Both the position numbers and the translations under genes were made by a program. Of a DNA stretch of 64,000 bases, positions 1-11,970 are shown one piece after another. Under the pieces are notes generated by a model that saw only the letters and a program-made list of their open reading frames with translations, did not search any database and was not told the DNA's origin. The DNA comes from Pleurostoma richardsiae (Eukaryota; Ascomycota; Sordariomycetes; Calosphaeriales; Pleurostomataceae). How positions within the stretch are numbered: position 1 is the stretch's first letter; each line of letters opens with the position of its first letter. The stretch lies in the NCBI GenBank assembly GCA_030052745.1, contig JANBVO010000062.1, positions 94,311-158,310 of the forward strand, read 5' to 3'.

Positions 1-1307
1 GGCCTTCCAAAAGATGCTGTCCGCGACAACTGGTAGCCTGTTGACGGGACTGCTTGGTATGCTCTACGAAACCACAACCCGCTCAGATATATGTCAGGCT
101 TTTCGCTAACCTGCTTGATTCAGTGACCCCCCTGGATGTCGTTCGAGTCCGATGGCAGGCGCAGGGAGTCAAGCAGACAGAACCCCCAAAGATATCACCC
201 GAGTTCTCCAAACTGACCCTGCGGAACCCGGATGGCTTCCGACCATCAAACCTCGGAGTTACCGCCTGTTGCAGGGAGGTGTTCTTCATGAATAACAATG
301 CCGAGTATTGTCTCGCGGGCCCACGGATAGACTCCGGTGTCTCGTCAGCGGCCTCGGCGGCGGCGGAATGCTGCGCGGTTGAGCAGACGCAGCAGAAGAC
401 TTTCAACTCTACAATCGACGGGCTGAGGAAGATTGCAAGGAACGAAGGCTTCTTCACCTTATGGCGGGGTCTGTCTCCGACGTTGGTCATGGCGATCCCG
501 GGTAATATGATCTACTTCACCGGTTATGAATGGCTGCGGTTCAATAAGAAGAGCCCGATCAACAGGACGTTCAACGATCAGACCGCACCCTTAGTCGCCG
601 GAGTTGTTGCACGGGTTCTCGCAGCCGCCTCTGTAGGCCCGATCGAGTTATTCCGGACGCGGTTGCAAGCGTCTCACGGCGATACTGCAGCGGGTCACGT
701 CAAGGACACAATTCACAGCATCCGTGAGATGGTGCATGTGGACGGGTACCGCTCTCTCTGGAGAGGCTTGACGCTTACCCTCTGGAGAGATGTGCCTTTC
801 TCGGGGATGTACTGGTGGGGCTATGAGATGGTACGAGGAAGATTAACGGATGCTCGCGAACAGCGCAGGGGTCGCGAGATCGAGTCAGACGGGAGCATCG
901 GCCGACATCGCCGGAGATCGCAGAGCCGGGAGAACCACCGGGACACCTTCATGGACAGCTTCATAGCCGGAGGACTGTCGGGGGCTTTTGCCTCTATAGC
1001 GACGATGCCCTTCGACGTGGGCAAGACGAGGACGCAGGTCTATCGCCACAGCGGGAAGAAGAGCGCCGTGGACGCCGCCGGAAAGGCCGCGGCCGCCCCG
1101 GAGGAGAACAGCATGGTGCAGCTCCTCTGGCACATCTTCAGGACGGAGGGTGTGGCCGGGCTGTTCAAGGGCTGGATCCCGCGGACGCTCAAGGTGGCAC
1201 CGGCGTGCGCCATCATGATCAGCAGCTATGAGGTCGGGAAGAAGGTCTTCCGCGGCGTCAACGAGAGGGCCCTGAGGAAGGAGATGGAGCACGAGCGTGC
1301 CCGGTGA
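1..1307 (+). CDS. MTM1: Mitochondrial carrier, MTM1/SLC25A39-40 type (5' end outside window)
   Basis: Inner mitochondrial membrane carrier; the MTM1/SLC25A39 group is linked to mitochondrial glutathione import and to manganese/iron homeostasis. The window opens inside an exon (1-56) encoding the end of the first helix (LSATTGSLLTGLL). An intron of 67 nt (57-123) follows, then an exon 124-1307 ending in TGA. The three carrier signatures are all present: TPLDVVRVR, GPIELFRTR and MPFDVGKTR, and the second and third repeats are complete. A long Cys-containing insert (ACCREVFF) between helices 1 and 2 is typical of this subfamily. The start codon and the beginning of repeat 1 lie to the left. The exon junction restores a GTG codon and the TPLDVV motif, so I am confident in it. 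The subfamily call rests on the insert and the motifs. Confidence 0.88.
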
Positions 1308-2483
1308 ATCGCTTCTCTGTCTTCATTCTGTAATACCAGCATTGCCAGGCGTTTCTGAGAGGGGACACAGCTCACGGCAGAGCGGAATTTCAACTCCCCC
1401 ATGGTCTTTTGTGCGAGCATTTATTAGAGCGAGACGACTTACGGGGACTGACGGCAACGGATTATGGTATTCGAAAAGCAAGCTATTGTACTACTACTGC
1501 AAGATAATTAGGGTTGAGGAACGTCGCAGAAGACATAAGACACGGTTCATTGTCGTACCTCGATGTCTCTGGGGTTCTGTTTGAGTCACCGCTGACCTGC
1601 CACGGTCTGTATCCCAATTACTATTGATCCTAACTACCAGCCAACCCTCGCAGTCCCCCAACCTGCGAACATCAACGGCGAGATCAATAATGTTCCAGTA
1701 GGCTGCAGAGAAAAAAACATAATGCGAAGAGCAACACCCTTACTGTAGTATTCAGGCCAGGCTTATGTACCTTGGGGCTCCCCTAGCTCCCCACCCCTAG
1801 CTATCAAGTTTCGGGCTGCGGGCTGTACTGGTCTGCGGCAGTGTGACGTCTTCGACAAGTGAACAAAAATCATTGATGGTTCGAGGCTTGCAGTCGGCCT
1901 AACTCGCAGAAAATCCAGAGAATCTGGCATTCAGAGGAGACCTTTGAGACAATTGAATTCGCCCATTGACGCTGGTCTAGATACATGCTGTCTTGCCTTA
2001 ATCTATTTGTCGAATGCTTCCTCATCTGTTGTCAGCCCTGGACCTTGCAGCCGCGAGCGGAGTTTCCCCTCCCATTCATCACACGGGCCCTGCAGGTCGC
2101 GTTAATGAACGACGCCAAAACTCGCGTCTCGCAACGCGCCTCTGATAGCCTCTCCAACCTCCAATGAAGCCCGTCCAGTCCCTGCTAGACCAGGCTCTCG
2201 ACTCGCACCATCCCCGGCTCCGCACCGATAGAGCCAGAAACCCTGTCAATTGCGTTGCTCGTAATATAGTCCTGGGAGTCGTCCAGTTTTTACCTCCAGC
2301 AAACTCCTGAGATATCATTCCACCACGTCTAAACTGGCCAACCATCCCAGCATCTTCATCTTCACTCCGGCCAAGCTGACTCCCTCTTCCATCTTCCCAC
2401 CATCTCGTCGTGGTCTCGGCCAGATCACTCTTGCCCTCTTCTCCGCACCAAGAACACACCTCAGCTTCACTCTCCTAGCAGCC
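1308..2483. other. Intergenic region between MTM1 and UNG1
   Basis: No protein-like reading frame was seen on either strand. It should hold the MTM1 3' UTR and the UNG1 promoter and leader. About 350 bases before the UNG1 start are two MCB-like ACGCG cores in opposite orientation (CGCGT at 2123-2127, ACGCG at 2134-2138). In yeasts such sites bind the MBF G1/S factor, and DNA-repair genes are common targets. That link is inference. A C/T-rich leader runs from about 2330 to 2480. Confidence 0.4.
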
Positions 2484-3682
2484 ATGTCGTCCTCCCTCAA
2501 GCGCAAGGCGGGCACCCTCGGCGGCTCGGACGCTAAGAAGCCCAAGCAGAACGGCAGCATCACTGCCTTCTTCGGTGCTCCCAAGCCTGCTGCCAACGGC
2601 GCTGCCAAGTCCTCTAATGGCAGCTCTGCACCAGAGCCGCCGGCCGTCAAGTTCGACAAGGCCAAGTGGGTGGCCAGTCTGACAGACGAACAGCGGAGCC
2701 TGCTGCAGCTCGAGATCAACACGCTGGACGAGAGCTGGCTGGCCCATCTCAAGACCGAGATCACGACCAAGGAGTTCCTCGACCTGAAGCGGTTCCTCAG
2801 CCGTGAGACGGCCGCGGGGAAGAAGTGGTTCCCGCCGGCAGAGGATGTGTATTCATGGTGAGTCCTCTACTCGACCCGCGGTCCTCTCATTTAGACACAT
2901 TCATCTCTAACACCCCTTCCAGGTCCCGCCACACGCCCTTCCACACCGTCAAGGTCGTCATCCTGGGTCAGGACCCCTACCACAACCACAACCAGGCGCA
3001 CGGCCTCGCCTTCTCCGTCCGGCCACCCACACCGGCACCTCCCTCCCTCAAGAACATGTACATCGCCCTGCACAATGACTACCCGACCTTCTCCCCTCCC
3101 CCCAACAAGGGCGGCCTGCTCACGCCCTGGGCGGACCGCGGCGTGCTCCTCCTCAACACGTGCCTGACCGTGCGCGCGCACGAGGCCAACTCGCACGCCA
3201 ACCGCGGCTGGGAGCGCTTCACGCAGCGGGTCATCGACCTCGTGGCGACGCGGCGCACCCGCGGCGTGGTGTTCATGGCGTGGGGCACGCCGGCGGGCAA
3301 GCGGGTGCAGAAGGTGGACGGCAAGCGGCATCTGGTGCTCAAGGCCGTGCACCCCAGCCCGCTGAGCGCGGCGCGCGGCTTCTTCGACTGCGGACACTTC
3401 CGCAGGGCGAACGAGTGGCTGGTCACGCGGTACGGGGCGGGCGCCGAGGTGGACTGGAGCCTGACGCCCGGGAAGTCGGTGCTGGAGGCGGAGGAGAAGG
3501 TCGCGGAGGGGGAGATGGCGCCGCCGCCGGTGCCGCGGGTGGAGAAGGTGGAGGTGCCGGGGGAGGAGGACGAGGCGGTCAAGAAGAGCGCGGCGGCCGA
3601 GGTCAAGGCCGTCGTCGGGGAGATGGTAGAGCAGAAGGCGAAGGGAGAGGAGGAAAAGGAGAACGAGAAGGCCGAGGCGTGA
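2484..3682 (+). CDS. UNG1: Uracil-DNA glycosylase (family 1, UNG)
   Basis: Removes uracil from DNA as the first step of base excision repair, in nucleus and mitochondria. Two exons, 2484-2857 and 2923-3682 (intron 65 nt, phase 2), give 377 residues. The water-activating loop GQDPYH sits at residues 140-145 with catalytic Asp142. The DNA-intercalation loop HPSPLSAARG begins at His268. The N-terminus is basic and carries NGSITAFF (residues 23-30), which resembles a PCNA-interacting box as found in human UNG2, but with Asn instead of Gln at the first position. After the catalytic domain (about residue 305) comes a 65-70 residue tail very rich in Glu, Lys, Ala and Val, not part of the core enzyme. 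ATG 2484 is the first in-frame start and lies in a good context after a pyrimidine-rich leader. Confidence 0.96.
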
Positions 3683-6600
3683 GCGCTGCCTTGGCCTTTG
3701 GCTCTCACACCGGCCTGTCTCCAGTGCTGTGTCACTCTTTTGATCGTGGAGTCTTGCGTCGCAGATTTTATTTTCTACTGGGCGTTCGGATATGTCTGGT
3801 TCGGAGAGGCGTTTGCTAGAGACGCGGACCGCTGCCGTATCGGCAGGGTAATGTACATCTGCTCTTCTTAACGGCTCTAGGCCGTTGATGGGCCGCCACG
3901 GTCCTTACCTGTGTAATATATACGGATGGTTCTCTTTAATGGCCGTGTCTTAAGCTCTCTTGGGAAGATGAGTATCTCTGGGAATCAAAATGTTTCTTCC
4001 AGACAAAGTAGGTCTACCTTTCTCTTCATGTCTCGGGCTCAAGGACCTGGAATCGAAGGTGATCCTCATGACATGGCAGAGCTTCCGTGAGGCAACAGGC
4101 TGCCGGCAAAATCAACAAGCCCAATTGCAATAAGAAGGTCAAATATCCCATAGATAAAGTCAGCTGTGTCCATCGTTGGCACTATATGTCGTGATGCATT
4201 TATTTCACTAGCTAGTAAAGAAACTGAGACCAACAGCCTCTTTAGTGGAAAAGAAGCGGCATAGGATGAGTGACGCCGATCTGTCTCATGCGACACTTCC
4301 CATAAGAGGCAGACCGAGTCTTGGGACGCAGAGAGCGGGATCTCGAGAGATTTTCGATTGACCTGCAATGTCAATCCGAACACCCGCCGGTAGACACGCA
4401 CAGAAAGAACATGACAGTTGTCGATTTCCAAATGCTCTCGTTTGAGCTGGTAGGAATCCTCAAATTATCGGACTTTTGAGCCCAAAAATGTACTTGTGAC
4501 GAAGCCTTAATACCTGACGAGGAGTTGGGACGACCTTGACCTCATTGGCGCTGGCTGGAAGGAGTCTCTCTTCGGGATTTCGAGGCAGGCTTGTCAAACT
4601 GTGCTCGCTGCTGCTGATACAGGCCAAGCAGGTGTTTCTTCCTCCTCGTGCATTCGGCCACAGAGAGAAGCAAAGGGCGGCATGGAGCTGGCGTCCTGCA
4701 GAAGCAATGCAACGTCCAAGGGTCCTGGAGACTGCATTGACGCAGGTGAGCCACAACCCCACAGCGGCAAAGCGACAGCTTTCTCGAGCCGTAGATAGGT
4801 GAGAATAAAAGGAGGCTTGAGCGCAAGTCCTGTTCCGAACGATGCAGCCGCTCCGAGAAGCACCATCTGATCCCCAAGGTGGCCGGTCATGCTGTCGCGT
4901 GTCTCCCTCTCAAGGCCACGTTCGTTCCAGCGGAATAGACAAGGGTTAAAAGGAACTTGAGCCTTTCCGTGCCTTCGGATGGCGTCCGCCACGCCAGCTC
5001 ACGGGCAAGAGCGAGCAGCTTGGTTCCTAGGAACCAATGGCCGGGCACATCCCGGCCAGGATCGGCGGCCAATCGCTGGTTCTGTCTGGTTTCGGCTGGT
5101 CTGCGCTTTGCTGGATGACCTGGTTGGCATCGCTGGCGGGGATGAGCTGGCACTGGCCAAGTCATGCATCGATCTGATCAAGCATTGGGTGGTGGGATGG
5201 AAAAGGGGGTGCCGGCGTGGTGGGGCCGGGACTGTGACTGGCAGGAAAAGCACCCATTCTGAAACACGGAAGTCCTGGTCAGGTACCTGTCTGTTGACGT
5301 TTAGCAATTGAGGAGATCTTGACTCTGCATCTGACTTTGAGGTCATTGATCTTCTCGGGTTCGGCAGTACGTCGGTCGCGAGAGGCGTTGCGCGAGATGG
5401 GCTCGGGAGACAGAGAGATGGGCCCTTTGCACTCCCGAGAAGACGCTCAATAGGCCGCGACCATTAGAGTCTCACCAGAGCGCGGTTCCCGTCCCGCATT
5501 AAGGGCTGGCGAGGGTAGGACGGTGCGACAAGTGAGAAACGTCGGGACGAGAGAAACCTCGCCGGATGCACGCACAGGTAGGTAAGCTAAATACCTTAGC
5601 TAAGTACCTAAGGTAGGTAAGCAAGGTGCCCAGGTACCTAGGTAGGCACTCCTACAGGCACAAAGTGCTTGGCGTCGAAGTTGAGGCTCTGGGGACTTCA
5701 GATGAAGGGGTAGTCGAGGGAGAGGCACGACGTGTTAAATAGACATCCAAGTCAAATGCCGGATCCAGAATTTGCGCGCGACTCCCTACGAGGCAGCGGC
5801 GACTGAGTCCCGCCCCCGGCATCCGACTACGTGATGTACTGTACCTTGACCCGCATGGGAGCACCTACTACTATGTGGACACCGTAGGCAATATCTGGAT
5901 CGGTTATGATAGCAGCACCCAATATCACGGACAGGCAGCCAGTGACGATGCAGAGCCACCTCGATATCATGACCCCAAGACGGGCAACAAGGGACCTACA
6001 GTCCGCTCGTCGTCCCGAGAGGGGGCGGGGTCAGGAAAGACAGACAAAGACGCGGGTGTTGTTGTCTTGACGTGCAAGTATCTTGCACGTACACCTTTCC
6101 GCCCTCGAAAATATTCCTCTCCAGATCGCGTGCATCCCACAGCAGCATACAGTACAACTGAACAGCCTCATCCGGAACCCAGACTCTTGGGAAGAAGCTC
6201 GCTCGTCCGCCTGCAGCTGCTTGTTTTTAGTGACTTCACTAGTACCTTAGCTGCGGCAGCCACCTCACACGAAGCGCCTCTCCGCTGAGCTAGCCCTGGT
6301 GACAAGCCGTTGGGCGTGAGCCAGTTGGCAAGGCTGCTCCAGCATCGGGCGCCGCTCACGTCCTCCAATTTTACTTCAAAGAGACGGCTAGTTTCTCTCT
6401 GCACGACGCCAAGTATTGGTCTGTCCAGAGCCTCTTGTGACGCCAGCTCTCTTGTGTGCCTCCCGCATGCGACCGAAGCATTTCTCGGGAATCTCGTCTC
6501 GCACCTCGCTCCACGGCGACCACAGACTCCCGACTTATTCCTCGTTTGAAACCGGTCCCGAGATACAAGTCGGGTACAGAGGCAGATTGGCTGGTGCAGC

Positions 6601-7188
6601 TGCCGGGGTTGCCATTTTCAGGGCCCATTGGCAGATTGGGCAGAGACTCAAGAGAGACTTGGGAGACCCCTGCCAGCTTGCTCGTCCGTTTCGGTCTTCC
6701 TATTCCTGCTCGACCTTAATTACATTATTGAGCCCACCACCACGCCAAAAGCCCGCTTCACCAAAACGGGACCTCGTCGTCTTGGATGTGTAGCCCCTGA
6801 GATCCAGAACCAGCTTCTTTCCCTCTTGAAAGCTCTCTTGGGCAGCATCGCCAAACTCCTCTCTCTAACCCCCGCTCCCCGTCTTTCAGGACTATCTTCT
6901 GCTTTTGGTTGTTTGTGACGCTTCGATACCACTTCGGGCTTCTACTTGTTCCTTTATCGAGCCTTTTAATTACCTTTCATCACAGCCGGCACACTCGAGA
7001 TCGGCCTTGCTCCTGCTTGTTTTCAATATCCCACGCCGCCATTCTTTTCCTGCCCCATTACCGCTTCGCGACCAAACCCTTCCAGCGCAAAAAGCGACAA
7101 ACGCGCCGAGCTTCCATTCTACCGCCATTCCTACGAATGTCTCACGACTAGCGACCGATTTTGCGATTTGCGATTCGGCCGAGTCAAC
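3683..7188. other. Long gene-free stretch upstream of the Msb1/Mug8 gene
   Basis: About 3.5 kb with no convincing coding exon. ORFs here are short, overlap on both strands and lack protein-like composition. The right end (about 6700-7188) is rich in C/T tracts and probably is promoter and 5' leader of the downstream gene; a 5' UTR intron is possible but not resolved. A cluster of TAGGTA-type repeats sits at 5577-5647 and is listed separately. Confidence 0.5.
5577..5647. repeat. TAGGTA/TACCTA repeat cluster
   Basis: A 70-base run built of overlapping, partly palindromic copies of AGGTA and TACCT, including TACCTAAGGTAGGTA and GGTACCTAGGTA. Three other clusters with the same core occur in this window (near 26934, 42110 and 49901), all between genes. 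It can pair with itself in several ways. Function unknown. Confidence 0.7.
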
Positions 7189-10100
7189 ATGCCCAGCCTA
7201 TTTTCCCGCTTCAAGGGCAGGGACGGCCCCAAGAGGTCCAAGAAGAACGGCAACCTCGACCACCTCACAAACCAGCTGCCTGCGAAGCCGCGATGGGAAG
7301 ACGCGTATGCGCGGACGACAGTAGAGCCAGAGGAGATCCAGCAGCTCGTCAGACAATGCACCAAAGAGCTGAAGCTTAGAGGTATGACATCAATCTCGCT
7401 ACTCCTGCAACCTTCCACCGCCACATGTCGGCTCTCCCGCGCGCCTTTGGTGGTACTGCAGCTAATCAAGGTCCAATGCATCAAGCGCTCGATCACCCCT
7501 TTCTCTTGCTACCCTTCCGACCGACTTCAGATCCCAGCGCCGTGCGGACGTTCATACGTCACTTTTTCGACAATGGGAACCTTCGCGGCGATGTTCTCGC
7601 TCAAGAGCTACGGATGACCGAGCCAATGGTTTGTTTGCCTCCCAAAGCGAGCGGAACAGAGCAACTAATGGCCATCCTAGGTCATCTCGGGCGTGATCAA
7701 ATGGTGCTGGAGCAGACTAGAAGGCGGTGTGGTGGGCTGGGACGCCTACGAGCTGTTCAAGGTTGGAGAGCAAGGTACGCGACAACAAGCGCAACAGACG
7801 CGATCGACGAAAAAGAATGAGGCGCTGACGTGTATAATTGTAGATTCGAACATGGCGCGCGATTCATTCAATACTTTTATTCCCCTGAGTGTCGAGAACG
7901 AGGCGCGCTCCAGCATCATATTCGACTTCTTCGAGCTTTTAGCGGCGATTGCCGCGCACGGCAAGATGAACGGCTTTGGGGGTCGCAAACTGTCGCGAAT
8001 GGCAGGCTGGTGGGCCTTTGAGCACAAAGACACCGGCGACGGCTTCGAAGGTGGCTACAAGGCCTGGCTCGCGTCAGTAGAGGCCCGCCCCGAACCTTGA
8101 TTGATTTGAGGCTAATTGCTATCAGCGCCGCGGATGCCACTAGTCACCTCTTCTTCGCCTATCTGCGCTCCTTGGCCCCTCAGCCGAGCCGCAGTGGCAT
8201 CTCCATGCTCCCCATGTCCCTGCAGAAGCTACTACAGGAGACCGAGTACCCTCCCATGAGACCGGCGTTGATGCAGTCCTCGACGAACAAGGTCATCATG
8301 ATTGTCGACACGGTCTCTCCCACCCCCTTTGCTCTCCTGCGACGCGGAAACCACTTCCAGTATCGCGATGAAGACAGGGCACTGCGAGAGTTCTCGGAGT
8401 ATGAGGACCCGGTTCAGGCGCTGACAGAGGAGTGCCGTAGGGTTCTCAAAGCTGTCTCCGCTGCTAACCAGACCCAGGCAGTGTCTAGCTCTAAGCACTC
8501 GACAAGTCTCCGCGATGCGTCCTGGTCGCGGTTCGAAGACATTGGCTTTACAAGCCCTCTGGACGAGGAGGACGAAGAAGACGAGGCCCAACAGGTTGCG
8601 CAGCGTCGCGTGGGTCTTAGAACGACTCCTTCGAGCGGCGCGAACCTGGGCAGGCCTACGACTCCGTCCTGGGCCGATTTCTTGTCTTCGGGCTTCGTCG
8701 ACGACTCCCCCAACAGTCCTTCAAACCTCCTGCTCCCACCGGATAAGATCTTGCCCCCGATAGATACGACAGTACGCCAACGCAGCTCTCAATCGCACAG
8801 GCCGAGGCTGGAGCACCAGCAGCAGCTTGAGCCAGGAGAGCTTGCTAGTATCACAAAGTTCGACCTGGACGATGCATTCTGGTGGGTCTGGATGACGAGT
8901 CTAGCCCCCGAGGAGACCCCGGGCAGGAAATCCGCGTTCGGTCGGTGCGCCGTTGTTGAGACTGTGATCCGCACCGGCCGCTGGCTCGTGATGGAGGAAA
9001 TGGTTAAAGGCGCGGCACCCGAGCCTCAGGAAGGCGCTTACATCGCTGAGAAGAAGAGCTTCTTCAGCTGGACGCGACGCGGCAAGGGTATTTCCCGGCG
9101 AAAGTCCACTGGCAAGCATGCTCTGGACAAGGGCGAGAGCGGCATGCTGAAACCTAGTGCGACTATGGGCTTTAGCAAGACTAGCATCGGCCCCGACCAG
9201 CAGGCCAAGATACAAGCCGCAGCGCAACGGCTTCAAGCAAAGCAGCAGCAAGAGAGACTGATGGCGGCGCAGAGCCCAAGCCCAGGACGTCGGGGTAGAA
9301 CCGACATGGATCTGATGGCGGAGAAGACAAACAGCGTAATGACGCTCCAGCCCGTGATTATGAGCGAGGCATCTCCAGCCATGAAATGGGCGAACAAGTA
9401 TGACAAGGACGCCATCCGGGAGGCTTACTTGGCGAATCAAAACGCAGGACGCGGAATTGCTCAGCCTCTGCCGACGAATGGCGGGCAGTTGACTCCTACG
9501 GCGAACGGCCACGAGCTGCGACCAGCACCCCCTGCTAAGTCGCCGTCGTTACGGCCACAGCCATCACCTTCCATCCAGCCTTTGTCACCCATCTCTCGGG
9601 TGGAGCCGGAGGAAGAGCGACGGCACTTGTCAGACAAGGCTGTTGAGGCACCCAATGACTTGCACCCCGCGGAGAGGTCGGGTGCTCCAGGCAGAAGCTC
9701 CCCGCTGCCCCCGCCAAAGGACGAGCCGAAGAGCGTCGAGATCCCACGCGAAAACATGCTGTCTCCCGAACCCGACCTGAGCCCCGAAAGCAAGAAGCAG
9801 CAGAAGAAGCTCCACAAGGAGGTCAAGGATAAAGACAAGCAGGGTGGGCTGAGGAAACTCTTCGGCCGGAACAAGAACCGACAATCGAAACTCCCAGAGA
9901 ACGCGGCTGCGGATTTGAACGGGATGCTGGCCCAAGCACCCGCACCTGCTCCTGAGCCCGAGCCCGAGCCAGCACAGCCGGAGCCGCCTGTAGAGAAGCC
10001 CGCTCTGGAACGCCAAGAGACTCAGTTCGTGACGCCCATGGAGGAACCGTCCAACACCATGGCGCCCGTCCAGACGCCGCTCAACCCCACGGGACCTGAA

Positions 10101-10625
10101 CGCTCATATGAGCCCTCCGTCACAGAGTCTCGCGTTGACACCGCCGATGCCCTCGAGGCTCATCACGAGTTCTCTCGATTCGACCAGGGCCCGCTGGCGG
10201 ACCAGCCGGCGTTTGCTCCCGCAGAAGACTCCGATAATGATACCGAAGACGCCATCCCACCTCCGATCGCCAGACATCGGGACTCATCGCCTACACCCGA
10301 GCCTCCGGTGGACCAGAAGCCGGTTGCACCCGCACAGGACCGGTGGGCGCAGATCCGCAAGAACGCCGCTGAGCGAGCGGCACAGAGGCAGAGCGAGGAG
10401 CAGAGCCGTGGAGGATACAGCAAGACCACTGATGATGGCGATGATACCAGCGGTGAAGAGAGTGAGTGTTAACATTGGCTTCGTATTACGGGATGAGCGC
10501 ATGCTGACCATCTGACAGCCATCGAATCGCGTGTTGCTCGGATCAAGGCCCGCGTGGCTGAACTGACGGGTAACATGGAGGGAACCAGCAGCCCTGGAAA
10601 CCGAACCCCTCCTAGCCGTCGCTAG
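7189..10625 (+). CDS. MSB1: Msb1/Mug8-family cell polarity protein
   Basis: Related to budding-yeast Msb1, a scaffold that links Rho1/Cdc42 GTPases, Bem1 and formin at sites of polar growth, and to fission-yeast Mug8. Six exons: 7189-7381, 7486-7628, 7681-7774, 7844-8072, 8126-10461, 10519-10625. Introns are 104, 52, 69, 53 and 57 nt, and all phases close. The product is 1033 residues. The conserved RhoGAP-like Msb1/Mug8 domain fills roughly residues 40-450 (KPRWEDA near the start, then LLPFRPTSDPSAVRTFIRHF). The rest is low complexity: Ser/Pro-rich, a Gln-rich helix (AKQQQERLMAAQ), a Pro-Glu repeat (PAPAPEPEPEPAQPEPP) and a short C-terminal coiled coil (IESRVARIKARVAEL) reached only through the last intron. 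ATG 7189 is chosen because MPSLFSRFKG is the usual family N-terminus. Confidence 0.9.
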
Positions 10626-11970
10626 TTGCAGTCTTCGGTCACCAAGAGCGCTCGTTCGCAGTGAGATATTGGTGGAGGAGTTTTCTTGACCTTGGCCTCG
10701 CTAGGCATTGAGGCAATGCGCGTACCATTGACATTTCTCCCACAACAACTTCGACGTCAACCAGTCCACAGGGCAGCACTCTGCCTCTTTTTTCGAAACC
10801 CCTAAGCCTAATCGCACGCTCACTGTCGGCGCGCATCTCCACACAAATACCATTTTCGCTTCTTGCCAACGTTTAAGATGATACCACTAGAAAAGTTGCT
10901 TTTTCACCTCCCAGTCGAGCAAGCAAGCAAGCAAATGCCGAAACCCTGCGCACAGTTTTCATGCGGCTGATTTTCGCCGTCCTTTCTTCCTCTACTCGAG
11001 CAAATGTCCAGACCAGGACCGTCCATGTCATGTCTATTCTAATCTTCGAGAGGGCCGCCGGGGCCGTTGGATCAAACTTCGCTTGTGGGGGAGATGTCGC
11101 CTGCGGCCTGTTTTGATGGGAAGTTGAGGGATCTGGTTAGCAGTCGAGAGAATCAGAACATAGCTTGGAATCTAGCCACCCGTCCATGATTTTACTTGAG
11201 AGTACCTCGTATCCTGTACTCATACCTGATCCCGGGCCCTGCCACGTTGCTGTTGTCGACTTGTCTTAGCCCACGACTGCTCCCCTACCGTCCAGCTCTC
11301 CTACAAAGTGATCACCAGCAGAAAACGTCATCCAATGTCCCAGCTAACCCAATGGTGCCCTATTGTACGACGGTCGCCAATTCCACAATCTAGTACAGCA
11401 TTCAGAGAGGAGGGGTAGGACAAATACGATCTTTCTTGATGTGAACAGATTTGCCGTAGGAATAGCACTGCTTAACGTGTTTCTTGGCTGGAGGCTCCTG
11501 ATTGCTGCTCATGGCAGGGCTTAGCCCCTTCTCTCAGACGGTGTTGATACTGTAGGTTGCATCACTGCCAACTTGGCCATGTCCCGTTTACCCGTGTCGG
11601 AAACCGAAGGCAAGTCGACTCCAGGACTGTCCGCTGGCTCATACATGCTTCCATATGTACTCAAGCTTCTATCATTCCATTTCTAAGTGTCGTCTTGAGA
11701 CACGCGTCTATCAGTGCTCAGAGGTCTAGGTAGAGATTCGCGGGATGTCTATCTTCCTGATAGCGACACATCTCGCGTCGCCAGGGAATATTAGTTGTGA
11801 GATGAGAGCGGGTGTATCTACGCCACTGCTACCGTAACGCCCATTCTAATTGCTGCTGCCCGGCCGCTTCTCATCTTCATTTTCTGCCCTCCTGGACGCT
11901 GTCGTCCATTTTGGTCGACGGTGGGCTACGGGAAGAAGAACTCCTTGTCGTGTTATTATACACAAGTGAG
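10626..11970. other. Convergent intergenic region
   Basis: Lies between the 3' ends of the Msb1 gene (plus) and the RBR ligase gene (minus), so it should carry both 3' UTRs and terminators. No coding potential seen. Confidence 0.4.

Noticed and set aside
3160-3819. 219-codon plus-strand ORF overlapping UNG1
   Set aside because: Gly/Ala/Arg-rich shadow of the GC-rich UNG1 exon in another frame.
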